From an uncultured Chthoniobacterales bacterium (GTDB lineage: Bacteria; Verrucomicrobiota; Verrucomicrobiae; Chthoniobacterales; UBA10450): a stretch of 13,906 bases of DNA. This document shows, one piece after another, positions 5,792 through 13,454 of the stretch. The stretch lies in assembly GCA_955652855.1 (NCBI GenBank), contig CATPCN010000683.1:1-13906 (forward strand), read 5' to 3'. The notes under the pieces are model-generated. The model made no database searches, had not been told where the DNA came from, and saw nothing but the letters and a program-made list of their open reading frames with translations. Positions within the stretch are counted from its first letter, which is position 1. Each line of letters opens with the position of its first letter. A program made the position numbers and the translations under genes.

Positions 5792-7414
5792 CTATTTCCT
5801 GGCAACCGGAATCCTTATCGGAATCTGCAGTGAGCCGACGTTGCCAGTGGAGCGATCCACGACAATGATGCGCAGGTGGCTTGCGTTCTCCACGGGCTCG
5901 ACGACCTTGGTGAGAATGAGACCTCGTTTCTGGATGTCGTCGTAGCGCTCTTTTTTCAGATTCATGCTCAGCGATTGAGTCTCGACGTTCAGTAGTTTCC
6001 CATCGGCCGCGACTTGCACCCAGCCCAGCTCGATGGCGCCTACCCAGCGATCATTCTGTTGTTGCAGGACGATGGTGGTCTGATCGATCTGCGCGACGAC
6101 TTGCAGGCTTCCAGGCTTCGGTTTGTCGACGGGGTCGGTGCGGGCATTGAGGCCGATGCCGGTTCCCTCCAGCGGGGTTTCAATCGCGTTCTTGATCTCG
6201 GCTTTGATTTCCTTTTCGCTCGGCGTCTGCGCGGTGAACGCGACAAAACCTTTGCGATAGCGAACATCCACTCCCGGCCTGTCCACCTTAACCTTGATGT
6301 CGTGAAATTTGCCGTCCCAATCGCCGCTATCCGGATAGAAGCCGAGCGTGTAGGTGACTCGAGCATCATTGACGGCGTTTCGGACGGCGCTCGTCAGATC
6401 GTTGGTATTGTAAAAAGCCTTTCCTCCGGTGCGTTCGGCGAGAATCTCCATGGTGTCCAAATTCGGCGGGAAGAAAATCTTGGGCGCCTGAACTCCCCCG
6501 CGCGCGGATGTACCGCGGACGGACGCGGACATGCGTGGATCGACCATCAGCCCGCGGGCGTCGACCGGATAGATCGCGATATTGGCGTCGTTCATCGCGC
6601 GCGCCACGCGGGTCGTCTCCTCGTTGAAGGTGCGGTGCTCCCGATTTGGATGGTCCAGCGAGAAATCCTCGGGCTCCAAGCCCAACGTGAACGGGAATCC
6701 ACCCGATACCCAGACCAGGTTCTTGCGTCCGGGCAGCGATGCCAGGTGATGGGCGATGGCCTCCATTGCGTCCAGTGTAAAGTTTGCTTTATTGACGTTG
6801 TAGAAATCCGATATCACCTGGTTGGAATTGGCGAGGAACTGGTCCAGATCGTCGTTTCCCGTGGGGTCGACAGGCGCGGGATCGGCAGCGTCCAACTCGC
6901 TGGAAATCTGGCCCCGATATTTCGCCAGGGCCTGGGTGAGATGCTCCGAATTGTTCGTGAAATCATGCAAGATGCGCAGATTGCCGCCAAGCAAATAGAG
7001 CGCGACTCGATCGTGCGGCTGTATTTCGCCGAGGAACTTGACGATCTGCTTGCGCGCATAGGCCTGATCCTGGAAGCGCGTGTTCAGGCCGTCAAAAAGG
7101 ATGACGGTGGTGCTGGTGGGCGTGTCCGCGCGTTGCAGCCGGTTAGAGAAAATGTTCGGGGGCAGGGCCGGCCAAGCCTTGGGATGGGTATCGATGGAGT
7201 CGACTGCAAAGACGGCAACTTTCTGCGGCTTGCCTTTGTCGAGGATGGTGAAGTCCTCTTTCTTGAGATCCGCAACCGGCTCGCCCTTTTTGTGGACCAC
7301 GACGTTTACTTGAACCAGTCGTGTAGTGACACGGATGGTCGGGTTATTTTGATCTTGAGCAAACAGGCTGATGGTGGGAAGCAGAAGGCAGGCGGTGATC
7401 AGGCAGCGATGCAT
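5792..7414 (-). CDS. Exported VWFA-related protein (acidobacterial family)
   Basis: A 540-aa protein with a signal peptide (MHRCLITACLLLPTISLFAQ, residues 1-20). The opening IRVTTRLVQVNVVVHKKG-PVADL-KEDFTILDKGKPQ is the hallmark of the acidobacterial VWFA-related family (TIGR03436-like). The A-domain core strand is TTVILFDGLNT (102-112); DGLNT replaces the DxSxS metal-site motif, which is common in this family, so metal-dependent ligand binding is uncertain. Later landmarks are GRKNLVWVSGGFPF (229-242), IAIYPVDARGL (279-289), TYTLGFYP (354-361) and DVRYRKGF. About 150 C-terminal residues beyond that have no assignment. The ATG follows AGGAGA at 6 bases. A double-hairpin repeat and an operator-like cluster lie just upstream, so it is probably transcribed separately from the regulator gene behind it. 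Function is unknown; a periplasmic or surface protein interaction role is the usual guess. Confidence 0.93.
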   Translation of the reverse strand: MHRCLITACLLLPTISLFAQDQNNPTIRVTTRLVQVNVVVHKKGEPVADLKKEDFTILDKGKPQKVAVFAVDSIDTHPKAWPALPPNIFSNRLQRADTPTSTTVILFDGLNTRFQDQAYARKQIVKFLGEIQPHDRVALYLLGGNLRILHDFTNNSEHLTQALAKYRGQISSELDAADPAPVDPTGNDDLDQFLANSNQVISDFYNVNKANFTLDAMEAIAHHLASLPGRKNLVWVSGGFPFTLGLEPEDFSLDHPNREHRTFNEETTRVARAMNDANIAIYPVDARGLMVDPRMSASVRGTSARGGVQAPKIFFPPNLDTMEILAERTGGKAFYNTNDLTSAVRNAVNDARVTYTLGFYPDSGDWDGKFHDIKVKVDRPGVDVRYRKGFVAFTAQTPSEKEIKAEIKNAIETPLEGTGIGLNARTDPVDKPKPGSLQVVAQIDQTTIVLQQQNDRWVGAIELGWVQVAADGKLLNVETQSLSMNLKKERYDDIQKRGLILTKVVEPVENASHLRIIVVDRSTGNVGSLQIPIRIPVARK

Positions 7415-7433
7415 GAATGTCTCCTAGTTGTCG

Positions 7434-7537
7434 GTGGCGCGGCCTCTCAGGCTGCCGCCTCGAGACCCGTCTCGATGCTTCGCGGAAAGAGCCTCGAGAC
7501 GAGTCTCGAGGCCGCAGACACGAGTGTTCGCGCCACG
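7434..7537. repeat. Double-hairpin palindromic repeat, copy A (MITE/REP-like)
   Basis: About 104 bases with terminal inverted ends GTGGCGCG/CGCGCCAC. Inside lie two hairpins: CTCGAGAC-cc-GTCTCGAtG (imperfect) and CCTCGAGAC-ga-GTCTCGAGG (perfect, 9-base arms, 2-base loop). It matches copy B at 10061-10168 with five substitutions and a 3-base gap, counted by eye. It carries no gene. It sits 20 bases upstream of the VWFA ATG and leaves the Shine-Dalgarno intact, so it would be in the 5' leader of that mRNA if transcription starts beyond it. Confidence 0.9.
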
Positions 7538-7542
7538 TCCAA

Positions 7543-7583
7543 TGTGCATACTAGCTATAGCTAGTCCACTGTGCATACTAGCT
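7543..7583. promoter_or_regulatory. Operator-like cluster of ACTAGCT half-sites upstream of the VWFA gene
   Basis: A 14-base direct repeat, TGTGCATACTAGCT, occurs at 7543 and 7570 (27-base period, about 2.5 helical turns). The first copy overlaps a perfect 16-base palindrome, ACTAGCTATAGCTAGT (7550-7565). The half-site ACTAGCT therefore appears three times, at 7550 and 7577 in one orientation and at 7559 in the other. The cluster lies between the end of the sigma-54 activator gene and the VWFA start, where the VWFA promoter must be unless it is read through. The arrangement suits a dimeric repressor. I do not recognise the consensus and see no matching regulator in the window. Confidence 0.5.
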
Positions 7584-7595
7584 CATCGTAGCGTC

Positions 7596-8939
7596 TTAGT
7601 GGCGCTCTCTGCTCAGTCCCAGGACCCGGATTCGCTTGTGCAGATTCGTTCGTTCCATGCCTAGGGCGCGGGCCGCGCCTGAAACGTTCCAGCTTGATTC
7701 CTCCAGCGCCCGGAGGATATGATCGCGCTCGGCGCCCTCGCGGGCTTCCTTCAAGTTGGAGCGGGGTCCGCTATCCTGCGGCAAGCGGATTTCTACCGGT
7801 ACCGAATCGGGCGTGAGATGGTCGCCGGCGGTGAGAATCGCCATGCGCTCTATGATATTTCTTAACTCGCGGGCGTTACCGGGCCACGAATAACTTTCCA
7901 GTATCCGATAAGTCTCCCGATCGATCTGCTTGGAATGAAAATTATTGCGAACGCAGAAGTCTTTCAGGAAATAATCCGCCATGGCGCCGATATCGTGGGT
8001 CCGCTCGCGAAGAGATGGAACGCGAATCGGCACGACGCACAGGCGATAATACAGATCCTCCCGAAACTTCTGCTGGGCCACCAAGTCGGCAAGATTGCGA
8101 TTCGTGGCGGAAATCACGCGAACAGTAACGTGGATGGGCTGCTCGCCACCCACTCGATGAAACTCGCCTTCCTGCAAAACGCGGAGCAGCTTGGCTTGCG
8201 AGCCTGCGTGCAGATCGCCAACTTCATCCAGAAAAATGGTCCCGCCGTCGGCCAGCTCGAATTTTCCTTTTCGCGTTGAAGTGGCGCCCGTAAATGCGCC
8301 CTTCTCATGTCCGAATAATTCACTCTCTAAAAGGTCCGATGGAATGGCCGCGCAATTGACCTTCACGAAAGCGCCGTTGGCGAAGGGGCTTTCACGGTGG
8401 ATGTGCGCCGCGAGCAATTCCTTGCCCGTGCCGGATTCACCCATGATCAGGATTCGGGCGTCCGATCGTGCCGCCATACTGGCCTGTTCGACCACTCGGA
8501 CGAACGCGGGGCTGGCTCCAATCATGCGGGCGCCGGTGCCGACCAGCTCCAGCAAACGCTCATTTTCGCGCCGTAGATTAATTTGTTCGAGAGCGTTCTT
8601 GAGGGAAAGCAGAACCTTGTCGCGGCTGAGCGGTTTTTCCAGAAAATCGAATGCTCCGGCGCGCGTCGCTTCCACCGCGTCGGCAATGGTGCCGTGGCCG
8701 GAGATCATGATGGCGGGGGCGGGATGATCGCGCTCGCGCAGGTAGCGGAGCAGGTCTATGCCGCTGCCGTCGGGTAGGCGGACATCGAGTAGCAGGGCGT
8801 CGGCGCGGTCGCAGACTGCTTTGGCTTCAGCGACGGTGCGGGCGATGGTGATGGCATAGCCTTCGCGTTCCAAAATGAGCCGGAGCGAGGCGCCGATGTT
8901 GGGCTCGTCGTCGAGGATTAGAATGCGCTTGGCGGCCAT
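7596..8939 (-). CDS. Sigma-54-dependent response regulator, NtrX/NtrC-like
   Basis: A 447-aa three-domain activator. The receiver domain (1-120) has the acidic pair D10/D11, the phosphoacceptor D52 (LLLDVRLPDGSG) and K102. The AAA+ domain (about 138-370) has Walker A GESGTGKE (167-174), the sigma-54 contact loop GAFTGA (214-219) and Walker B GGTIFLDEVG (232-241), plus WPGNARELRN. The C-terminal Fis-type helix-turn-helix is about 415-440 (WNVSGAARALGMERTNLHKRI). All key residues are present, so it should be active. The start is 8 bases downstream of the VWFA stop with no clear Shine-Dalgarno, which suggests translational coupling in the operon that contains its likely kinase at 10185. Target promoters are unknown; I found no convincing TGGCAC-N5-TTGC site in the window by eye. 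Confidence 0.96.
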   Translation of the reverse strand: MAAKRILILDDEPNIGASLRLILEREGYAITIARTVAEAKAVCDRADALLLDVRLPDGSGIDLLRYLRERDHPAPAIMISGHGTIADAVEATRAGAFDFLEKPLSRDKVLLSLKNALEQINLRRENERLLELVGTGARMIGASPAFVRVVEQASMAARSDARILIMGESGTGKELLAAHIHRESPFANGAFVKVNCAAIPSDLLESELFGHEKGAFTGATSTRKGKFELADGGTIFLDEVGDLHAGSQAKLLRVLQEGEFHRVGGEQPIHVTVRVISATNRNLADLVAQQKFREDLYYRLCVVPIRVPSLRERTHDIGAMADYFLKDFCVRNNFHSKQIDRETYRILESYSWPGNARELRNIIERMAILTAGDHLTPDSVPVEIRLPQDSGPRSNLKEAREGAERDHILRALEESSWNVSGAARALGMERTNLHKRIRVLGLSRERH

Positions 8940-8947
8940 GTTTAAGA

Positions 8948-10057
8948 CTAGTTCGCTCCGTTGAAGACTTGGTTCAGATTATTGATGGCACGGAAGGGGC
9001 CCGCCGCGTCTTCGTCACTTTTGGTGGGCCGCAGGCCCATGAGCGCTCCCTTACGGTCGCGGTTCTGTAAGTAGCCGGCTTGCAGCCCGTTGACATGCCA
9101 GGAGGCCTGTCCTACATCGTCCATGGACCAGTAGCCGGGGCGGCTTCGGACTGTGAATCCGGCCTTGTTTAATTCGACACGAATCTTGTGGAAGCCGCCC
9201 TCGCCGAGGTTCGATGGGGAGTAGCTCAGTAAGTATTGGCCGTGGATCTCCTCGCCGATCCTGGTGACAGCGTCTTCCAGCGAGTGCTGTTTGAGGAAGG
9301 GATATTGTCGGCCGCCGGTGTAACGGGTTAGGACAGACAATGGATTCTCGATCACCAGCGTCTTTATGCCGCCGTAAATTTCCTGGATCAGGGCCTTGAT
9401 ATCGAGCGATAGGCCTTGCCCTGAGGGTAGAAATATCTTGCCGGCGGCGTGCGCGCGTGAAACGTTGAGCGAATAGATCAGGATGTTGTTCAGCTCGGCT
9501 TCGGCCACGGCGTCGCGCAGCTTGCTTTCGCTGCCGCGGTCGCGGGTTTCGGAAATCAGCAACAGAATGCGGCGGCGATCCCGGGGCCGCTGCTGGAGCA
9601 GATGGATGGCCTCGAGCGTGGCATCGATCAGATGGCTGCTGGCGTAGGAGAATTCGATGTGATGCAGAGTCTGCGTCAAGCGGCCGAGATCGCTGGTGAA
9701 GTTCTGCACCACGTTGACGTGTTTGTCGAAGGTCATGATGGAGCATTCGCCGCCGTCGCCTACTACCAGAGTTCCCAGTAGCGGTCCGAGTTCATGAATT
9801 CGCGGAAGAATGCCTTCGACGGTCAGATTGGTCTCAATGGCAACAGCTAGCGAGATGGGCAGGAAATCGGCATCTTCGTGAATTCGTTGTTGGGTCTCGT
9901 TGTCGAAGAGAGTGAAATCAGTGAGCGTTAGGCCGTTGATAAACTTCCCGCGCTGATCCGTAACTGAGGTGGGAGCGATTACCAATCGAACTGGTACCCG
10001 TGCTATCGGCGGCTCTTGCTGGGCGAGGAGCGGGGTCAGCGTCAGGAAACCGAGCAC
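8948..10057 (-). CDS. Second VWFA-related protein, 5' end disrupted by a repeat insertion
   Basis: Body of a VWFA-related protein: RVPVRLVIAPTSVTDQRGKFINGL followed by TDFTLFDNETQQ is the family opening, then the A-domain core ISLAVAIETNLT, where ETNLT has lost the metal-site Asp and first Ser. Later landmarks are DRRRILLLISETRDRG, NILIYSLNVSRAHA and QYLLSYSPSN. The family start should be a signal peptide, and FVLGFLTLTPLLAQQ is there, but directly before it lies repeat copy B. The original ATG at 10176, with its ribosome site, now reads into the repeat and stops at 10075. I give the GTG at 10057 (369 aa, very short signal n-region); GTG 10207 is the other in-frame start, overlaps the kinase by 23 bases and translates through the repeat. 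The gene lies between the kinase and regulator genes with tight spacing. The downstream frame is intact, so decay is recent or the protein is still made. Confidence 0.8.
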   Translation of the reverse strand: MLGFLTLTPLLAQQEPPIARVPVRLVIAPTSVTDQRGKFINGLTLTDFTLFDNETQQRIHEDADFLPISLAVAIETNLTVEGILPRIHELGPLLGTLVVGDGGECSIMTFDKHVNVVQNFTSDLGRLTQTLHHIEFSYASSHLIDATLEAIHLLQQRPRDRRRILLLISETRDRGSESKLRDAVAEAELNNILIYSLNVSRAHAAGKIFLPSGQGLSLDIKALIQEIYGGIKTLVIENPLSVLTRYTGGRQYPFLKQHSLEDAVTRIGEEIHGQYLLSYSPSNLGEGGFHKIRVELNKAGFTVRSRPGYWSMDDVGQASWHVNGLQAGYLQNRDRKGALMGLRPTKSDEDAAGPFRAINNLNQVFNGAN

Positions 10058-10060
10058 GAA

Positions 10061-10168
10061 CGTGGCGCGGCCTCTCAGGCTGCCGCATCGAGACTCGTCT
10101 CGATGCTCCGTGGACGAAAGAGCCTCGAGACGAGTCTCGAGGCCGCAGACACGAGTGTCCGCGCCACG
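10061..10168. repeat. Double-hairpin palindromic repeat, copy B, inserted in the start of the second VWFA gene
   Basis: About 106-108 bases with terminal inverted ends GTGGCGCGG/CCGCGCCAC and two internal perfect hairpins with 2-base loops: CATCGAGAC-tc-GTCTCGATG and CCTCGAGAC-ga-GTCTCGAGG. It is the same element as copy A at 7434. On the left it abuts the codons of the VWFA signal peptide; on the right it stops about 7 bases from an ATG with a good ribosome site. It carries no gene. Size and structure fit a MITE or a REP-type pair mobilised by an enzyme encoded elsewhere. Confidence 0.92.
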
Positions 10169-10173
10169 GATTG

Positions 10174-10186
10174 CATCCGATCCCTT
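10174..10186 (-). promoter_or_regulatory. Stranded ribosome site and ATG of the disrupted VWFA gene
   Basis: On the minus strand AAGGGA is followed by TCGG and ATG (10176). The Shine-Dalgarno overlaps the TAA of the upstream kinase gene, as expected in a coupled operon. The reading frame runs MQSVARTLVSAAS... into repeat copy B and stops at 10075. If about 107 bases are removed, the same ATG joins the signal peptide codons as MQ(S)FVLGFLTLTPLLAQQ. It is therefore the likely ancestral start. Confidence 0.65.
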
Positions 10187-11567
10187 ACGCGGCTGGAAGT
10201 AGGACACGGAAAGCGGCGCCTCCCAGCTCGCCCTGCACCAGCACGATGTCGCCGCCCCATAGCAGGGCGCTCTTGCGGGCGATGGAGAGTCCCAGGCCCA
10301 TACCGCCGCGCTTGAATGATATTGTCGGCTCAAACAGAGTGCTGCGCGCCTGGGCATTGACGCCGGGGCCGGAATCGTGAACTTCAATCGCGACTTTGCC
10401 GCTGGCCGCCGCGGTCACGCCCAACACCACTCCGCCCGCCTTCGCCGCTTGGGCCGCGTTTTCGAGTAAATTGGTCAGCACACCTTTGACCAAATCCTCG
10501 TCGGCGTACGCCATGGGATCGTCCGGCGCAAGGCGCACGCTGTAGACAATGTCGGGGTGGGCCGTTCGCAGAAACGCGATTCGTTCTTCCAGCAACGAAT
10601 TGATGTCGAGCCGTTTGGGCGCTACCGGAGGCTCGCTGGCGAATTCCGAAAAGGCGCGGACACGCCGCTCCAGACCCATCACCTCGTCCACAACGATCTG
10701 CGCGGCTTGCTCGTAGAATTCGCTTCCAGGACCGGTTTGACGGGCGGCGATCTCTTCCATCGTCAGCCGGATGGGTGTCAGCGAATTCTTCACCTCGTGC
10801 GCCATTTTGCGGGCCAGCGCCTGCCAGCTTTCCAATCGCGTGACGTAGACCAGGCGCTCCTGCGATTGCTTCAATTCGTCCGCCATATTATTGAAGGCCT
10901 GGATGGCGGCGCCGATTTCGTCATCGCGCGCGATGGCGACTCGGCTGTCCAGATTACCGGCGGCAACCTGCGAGAGCCCCGTAGTCAATTGCTGGATTGG
11001 GCGGCTGACTCGATGCGCGAAGTAGACCAAAGCGAGCAGCGCGACGATCCAGATGGCGGCTATCAGTACAAAAAATGAGTACGTCACCCCGCGGTGCAGA
11101 TCGCGCGCGCCATCGGCCGCGACTACGGAACGCGCGTGCGCATATTGATCGGAAAGCTGCTGCATAGCCACGCCGTGCAGCGATGTCGAATACATCCAGA
11201 CTTCCGAGCCGTGACGGAGCAGATAATCCAACCGGTCGCCTTTGTTCCCGGCCAAGACAAAAGTTTCGGGCTCCTCGCTTGCGTCGAATTCCTGCACGGC
11301 GAGCGGCCATTGCGCGCGAGCGGCGGGGACAAAATGTTGCGGGCTGACGCGTCCGGCAGCAGCATCCTGCTTCAGCGACTCACAGGTTCGCTGATACAAT
11401 TCACGTCCAGTTTTTTCCAGCGACTTGGATACCTGATCGAGTTCCTTGGTGGAGGCTTGCGAGAGGCTCCAGTCAAACAGCGACACGGACACCCAGGCCG
11501 TCACCAGCAGCGGCGCCAGCGTGGCTATCGCAAAAATAAGAATGAGCCGATTGCGGAGGCGATTCAT
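10185..11567 (-). CDS. Membrane sensor histidine kinase, NtrY-like
   Basis: A 460-aa sensor. The first membrane helix is about 7-30, followed by an extracytoplasmic sensor region of ~130 residues, and the second helix is 162-184. The HAMP domain follows (about 184-236, HRVSRPIQQLTTGLSQVAAGNL). The dimerisation helix carries the phosphoacceptor His257 in ARKMAHEVKNSLTPIRLT, an NtrY-type H-box. The ATPase domain has NLLENAAQA (366-374), DSGPG (398-402) and GGMGLGLSIA (421-430). There is no PAS domain, which makes it shorter than classical NtrY. Its ATG overlaps the stop of the DUF4390 gene as ATGA, so the two are translationally coupled. The natural partner is the response regulator at 7596, two genes downstream. 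The sensed signal is unknown; coupling to an outer-membrane protein gene and DUF4390 hints at the envelope. Confidence 0.95.
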   Translation of the reverse strand: MNRLRNRLILIFAIATLAPLLVTAWVSVSLFDWSLSQASTKELDQVSKSLEKTGRELYQRTCESLKQDAAAGRVSPQHFVPAARAQWPLAVQEFDASEEPETFVLAGNKGDRLDYLLRHGSEVWMYSTSLHGVAMQQLSDQYAHARSVVAADGARDLHRGVTYSFFVLIAAIWIVALLALVYFAHRVSRPIQQLTTGLSQVAAGNLDSRVAIARDDEIGAAIQAFNNMADELKQSQERLVYVTRLESWQALARKMAHEVKNSLTPIRLTMEEIAARQTGPGSEFYEQAAQIVVDEVMGLERRVRAFSEFASEPPVAPKRLDINSLLEERIAFLRTAHPDIVYSVRLAPDDPMAYADEDLVKGVLTNLLENAAQAAKAGGVVLGVTAAASGKVAIEVHDSGPGVNAQARSTLFEPTISFKRGGMGLGLSIARKSALLWGGDIVLVQGELGGAAFRVLLPAA

Positions 11568-12157
11568 TGCTTCAGATCAGCTAGATGAAAAGGCGCCGAT
11601 TCGAGTGCCCAGCGATCCTGCTGCGGCCGGGTGGGGCGGCTGAACAGTTCGATGAGAGTGGTAATGCTGATGCCTTGGTCAGCGGTAATGGAGGCCTGTT
11701 CCCGTGTCTCGGCACTACGCACTTCCAGGCGCGCCCACAGCGGCTTATCGGTGGGCAAAGCGCCCGCTGATAAGAACGTATTCTGAAGGCACCAGGCCTC
11801 TGCCGCACTGGCCGAAAGATGCGAGCCGAACTTCCCAAAGTTGCCCAAGCGAACCACCTTGAATTTTTCTTCCCACACATCGTAGCTCAGCATGTATCTG
11901 GCTAGCGACCTGCCCACGACATTGCTCTTGACGCCGGCGGAAATCGTCAGTTGAAAGTCGAATGGAACCGTAGCGCCGTCATGCAGGCGTTGCAGAGCCG
12001 TGCCGGTGAGAAAATGCAGTCTGGGTGCGAGCACATGGATGACTTCGCCGGACCGGCGCACGAATAGATCCTCAGTCGACACACTCATGGCGCACAGTCC
12101 AAAACATAACAGCGCAAGGGAAAAGTATCGCGCTGTCAGCGTCCGCTCCCGCGTCAA
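11564..12157 (-). CDS. DUF4390 family exported protein
   Basis: A 197-aa protein with a signal peptide (about 1-25, TARYFSLALLCFGLCAMS), followed by ~170 residues of mostly beta-prone sequence with SYDVWEEKFKVVRLG (91-105). Length, context and the YDVWEEKF--V region fit DUF4390, a family of unknown function usually encoded just upstream of NtrY-type kinases, as here. The start is probably TTG at 12157, 9 bases after an AGG; the nearby ATG at 12165 is out of frame and stops after three codons, and the next in-frame ATG (12088) would remove the signal. It begins 13 bases after the stop of the outer-membrane gene and overlaps the kinase start by 4. It may be a periplasmic input protein for the kinase, which is inference. 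Confidence 0.8.
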   Translation of the reverse strand: MTRERTLTARYFSLALLCFGLCAMSVSTEDLFVRRSGEVIHVLAPRLHFLTGTALQRLHDGATVPFDFQLTISAGVKSNVVGRSLARYMLSYDVWEEKFKVVRLGNFGKFGSHLSASAAEAWCLQNTFLSAGALPTDKPLWARLEVRSAETREQASITADQGISITTLIELFSRPTRPQQDRWALESAPFHLADLKQ

Positions 12158-12170
12158 CTAGTCATACCTG

Positions 12171-13454
12171 TCAAAAATTCATGCCGGCAATGAACACCGG
12201 ATCGGCGTGCCCTTGGCGTATCGGAAAGGCAACCGCCAGCAAAAACGCTCCTTTTTGAAAAAACCCCAAACCGCTAGAGATCCCGATCCCGGCCGAGTGT
12301 CTGGGTTGCGGCGACTTTCCACTGTCCCACACCGCTCCGGAATCATAGAATACCCGCATAATATGGTACCCATAGGTGACGGACGCGTGGACCGCCCGGT
12401 TTCCACCAAGGGGATCGAGATCGTACTTATTCCAGCCGCGAAGGGTTGTGCTATTCCCTAAAACGAAGCGCTCAAATAGCGGCGCATGGCCTGAAATCAT
12501 GCCTGCGACGAGAGCGACTTCCACCGATTGATGGTCGTGCCGGAGATCGTAACGGACGTTGACCGCCTGCCGGGTGTAGGCGAGGTCCGTGCCGAGCATT
12601 TTGGTGGCCGCGCGCAGACTATAACCTGCGTCCAACTCCTGATTGGTGGCGTCCGAAGCCTCCCAACGCCGATGATAGCGCAGAGTATTTATCACAGCGT
12701 TGGCCGACTCCGATCGCGCGGCCGAAAGTTGAGGTTCCAATTTCTCGAAGCTCAAGCCGACGGTCAGCGTCAGCGGCTTGGCGAGAACAAAAGTGGCGCT
12801 GGGCTCAAAGTTCAAGCGGGAACGATAGGCGCCAGCGCCCAGGGAAGAAGGTGTATCCAAAGCAGTAAGAGTGGCGCGATCGTATTGTTCGTGAAAGGCG
12901 TCGAATTCGAAGCCAAGCTTGACGCGATTGTTGGCGAGCGACAGACGCTGGTATTTCAGACTGACGCCGGAAAACCGCTCGGCCAGCGTGTCGCCATCGG
13001 TGACGGCGCCGACCGTGATGGCATTCGCGCCGATGGTGGCGGTGGCCTCGCCGACGGCGGTCCAGCCTTGGGTTGAGTTATAGGCGAACTTCGGAATGGA
13101 AAGGTCGAAATTGTTACCGCCCTTGTCGACGGCCAGCAGCACCTTCACACATTCGGGAGCGCCGCCGCGCGCCACTTTAAAAGTCACGTCGTGCGCGCGC
13201 AGCTCGTTACGGATTCGGCCGGTCAGGCGTATCACGGCGTCGGTGCTGAGCTTGGACCCGATTAGCCGCTGCATCTCCTGGATGGCGGAAGTGCTGAGGC
13301 GGTAGTGACGCTCGCCGGTGAAGCTGATGCTCTCGATGGTGTAGCGCGAATTGACGTTGAGGTCGGTGGAGACGGCTTCGTCGGCGGTGGCAGTGTCGGA
13401 GGGTTGGCTGAGGAGGCCGGCGGCCGCGACCAAAGCTAAGAGAACGAGCTTCAT
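12171..13454 (-). CDS. Omp85/BamA-TamA-like outer-membrane beta-barrel protein
   Basis: A 427-aa protein with a signal peptide (MKLVLLALVAAAGLLSQ), one POTRA-like segment (about 37-110, YTIESISFTGERHYRLS...) and a C-terminal barrel. The barrel signature FERFVLGNSTTLRGWNKYDLDPLGGN (327-352, LRGW at 338-341), VFYDSGAVWD near 368 and the C-terminal Phe (AGMNF) are typical of the surface-antigen/Omp85 family. A single POTRA makes it smaller than BamA (five) or TamA (three), so it is unlikely to be the essential BamA. The ATG follows AGGAG at 5-6 bases. It is the first gene of the minus-strand operon and precedes DUF4390 and the kinase. Possible roles are export of a partner or insertion of surface proteins. 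The substrate is unknown. Confidence 0.88.
   Translation of the reverse strand: MKLVLLALVAAAGLLSQPSDTATADEAVSTDLNVNSRYTIESISFTGERHYRLSTSAIQEMQRLIGSKLSTDAVIRLTGRIRNELRAHDVTFKVARGGAPECVKVLLAVDKGGNNFDLSIPKFAYNSTQGWTAVGEATATIGANAITVGAVTDGDTLAERFSGVSLKYQRLSLANNRVKLGFEFDAFHEQYDRATLTALDTPSSLGAGAYRSRLNFEPSATFVLAKPLTLTVGLSFEKLEPQLSAARSESANAVINTLRYHRRWEASDATNQELDAGYSLRAATKMLGTDLAYTRQAVNVRYDLRHDHQSVEVALVAGMISGHAPLFERFVLGNSTTLRGWNKYDLDPLGGNRAVHASVTYGYHIMRVFYDSGAVWDSGKSPQPRHSAGIGISSGLGFFQKGAFLLAVAFPIRQGHADPVFIAGMNF

Noticed and set aside
7434..7537. Hairpin-rich repeat as a rho-independent terminator or CRISPR unit
   Set aside because: No U-run follows either hairpin, and there are only two dispersed copies without spacers; a mobile palindromic element explains it better.
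6014..7564. Long plus-strand open frame of 516 codons opposite the first VWFA gene
   Set aside because: It is antisense to a well-supported exported protein and has no recognisable domain; long antisense frames are common in GC-rich coding DNA.
10185..10387. Extension of the second VWFA gene to an ATG at 10387
   Set aside because: It would overlap about 200 bases of the kinase ATPase domain on the same strand and read through the mobile repeat.
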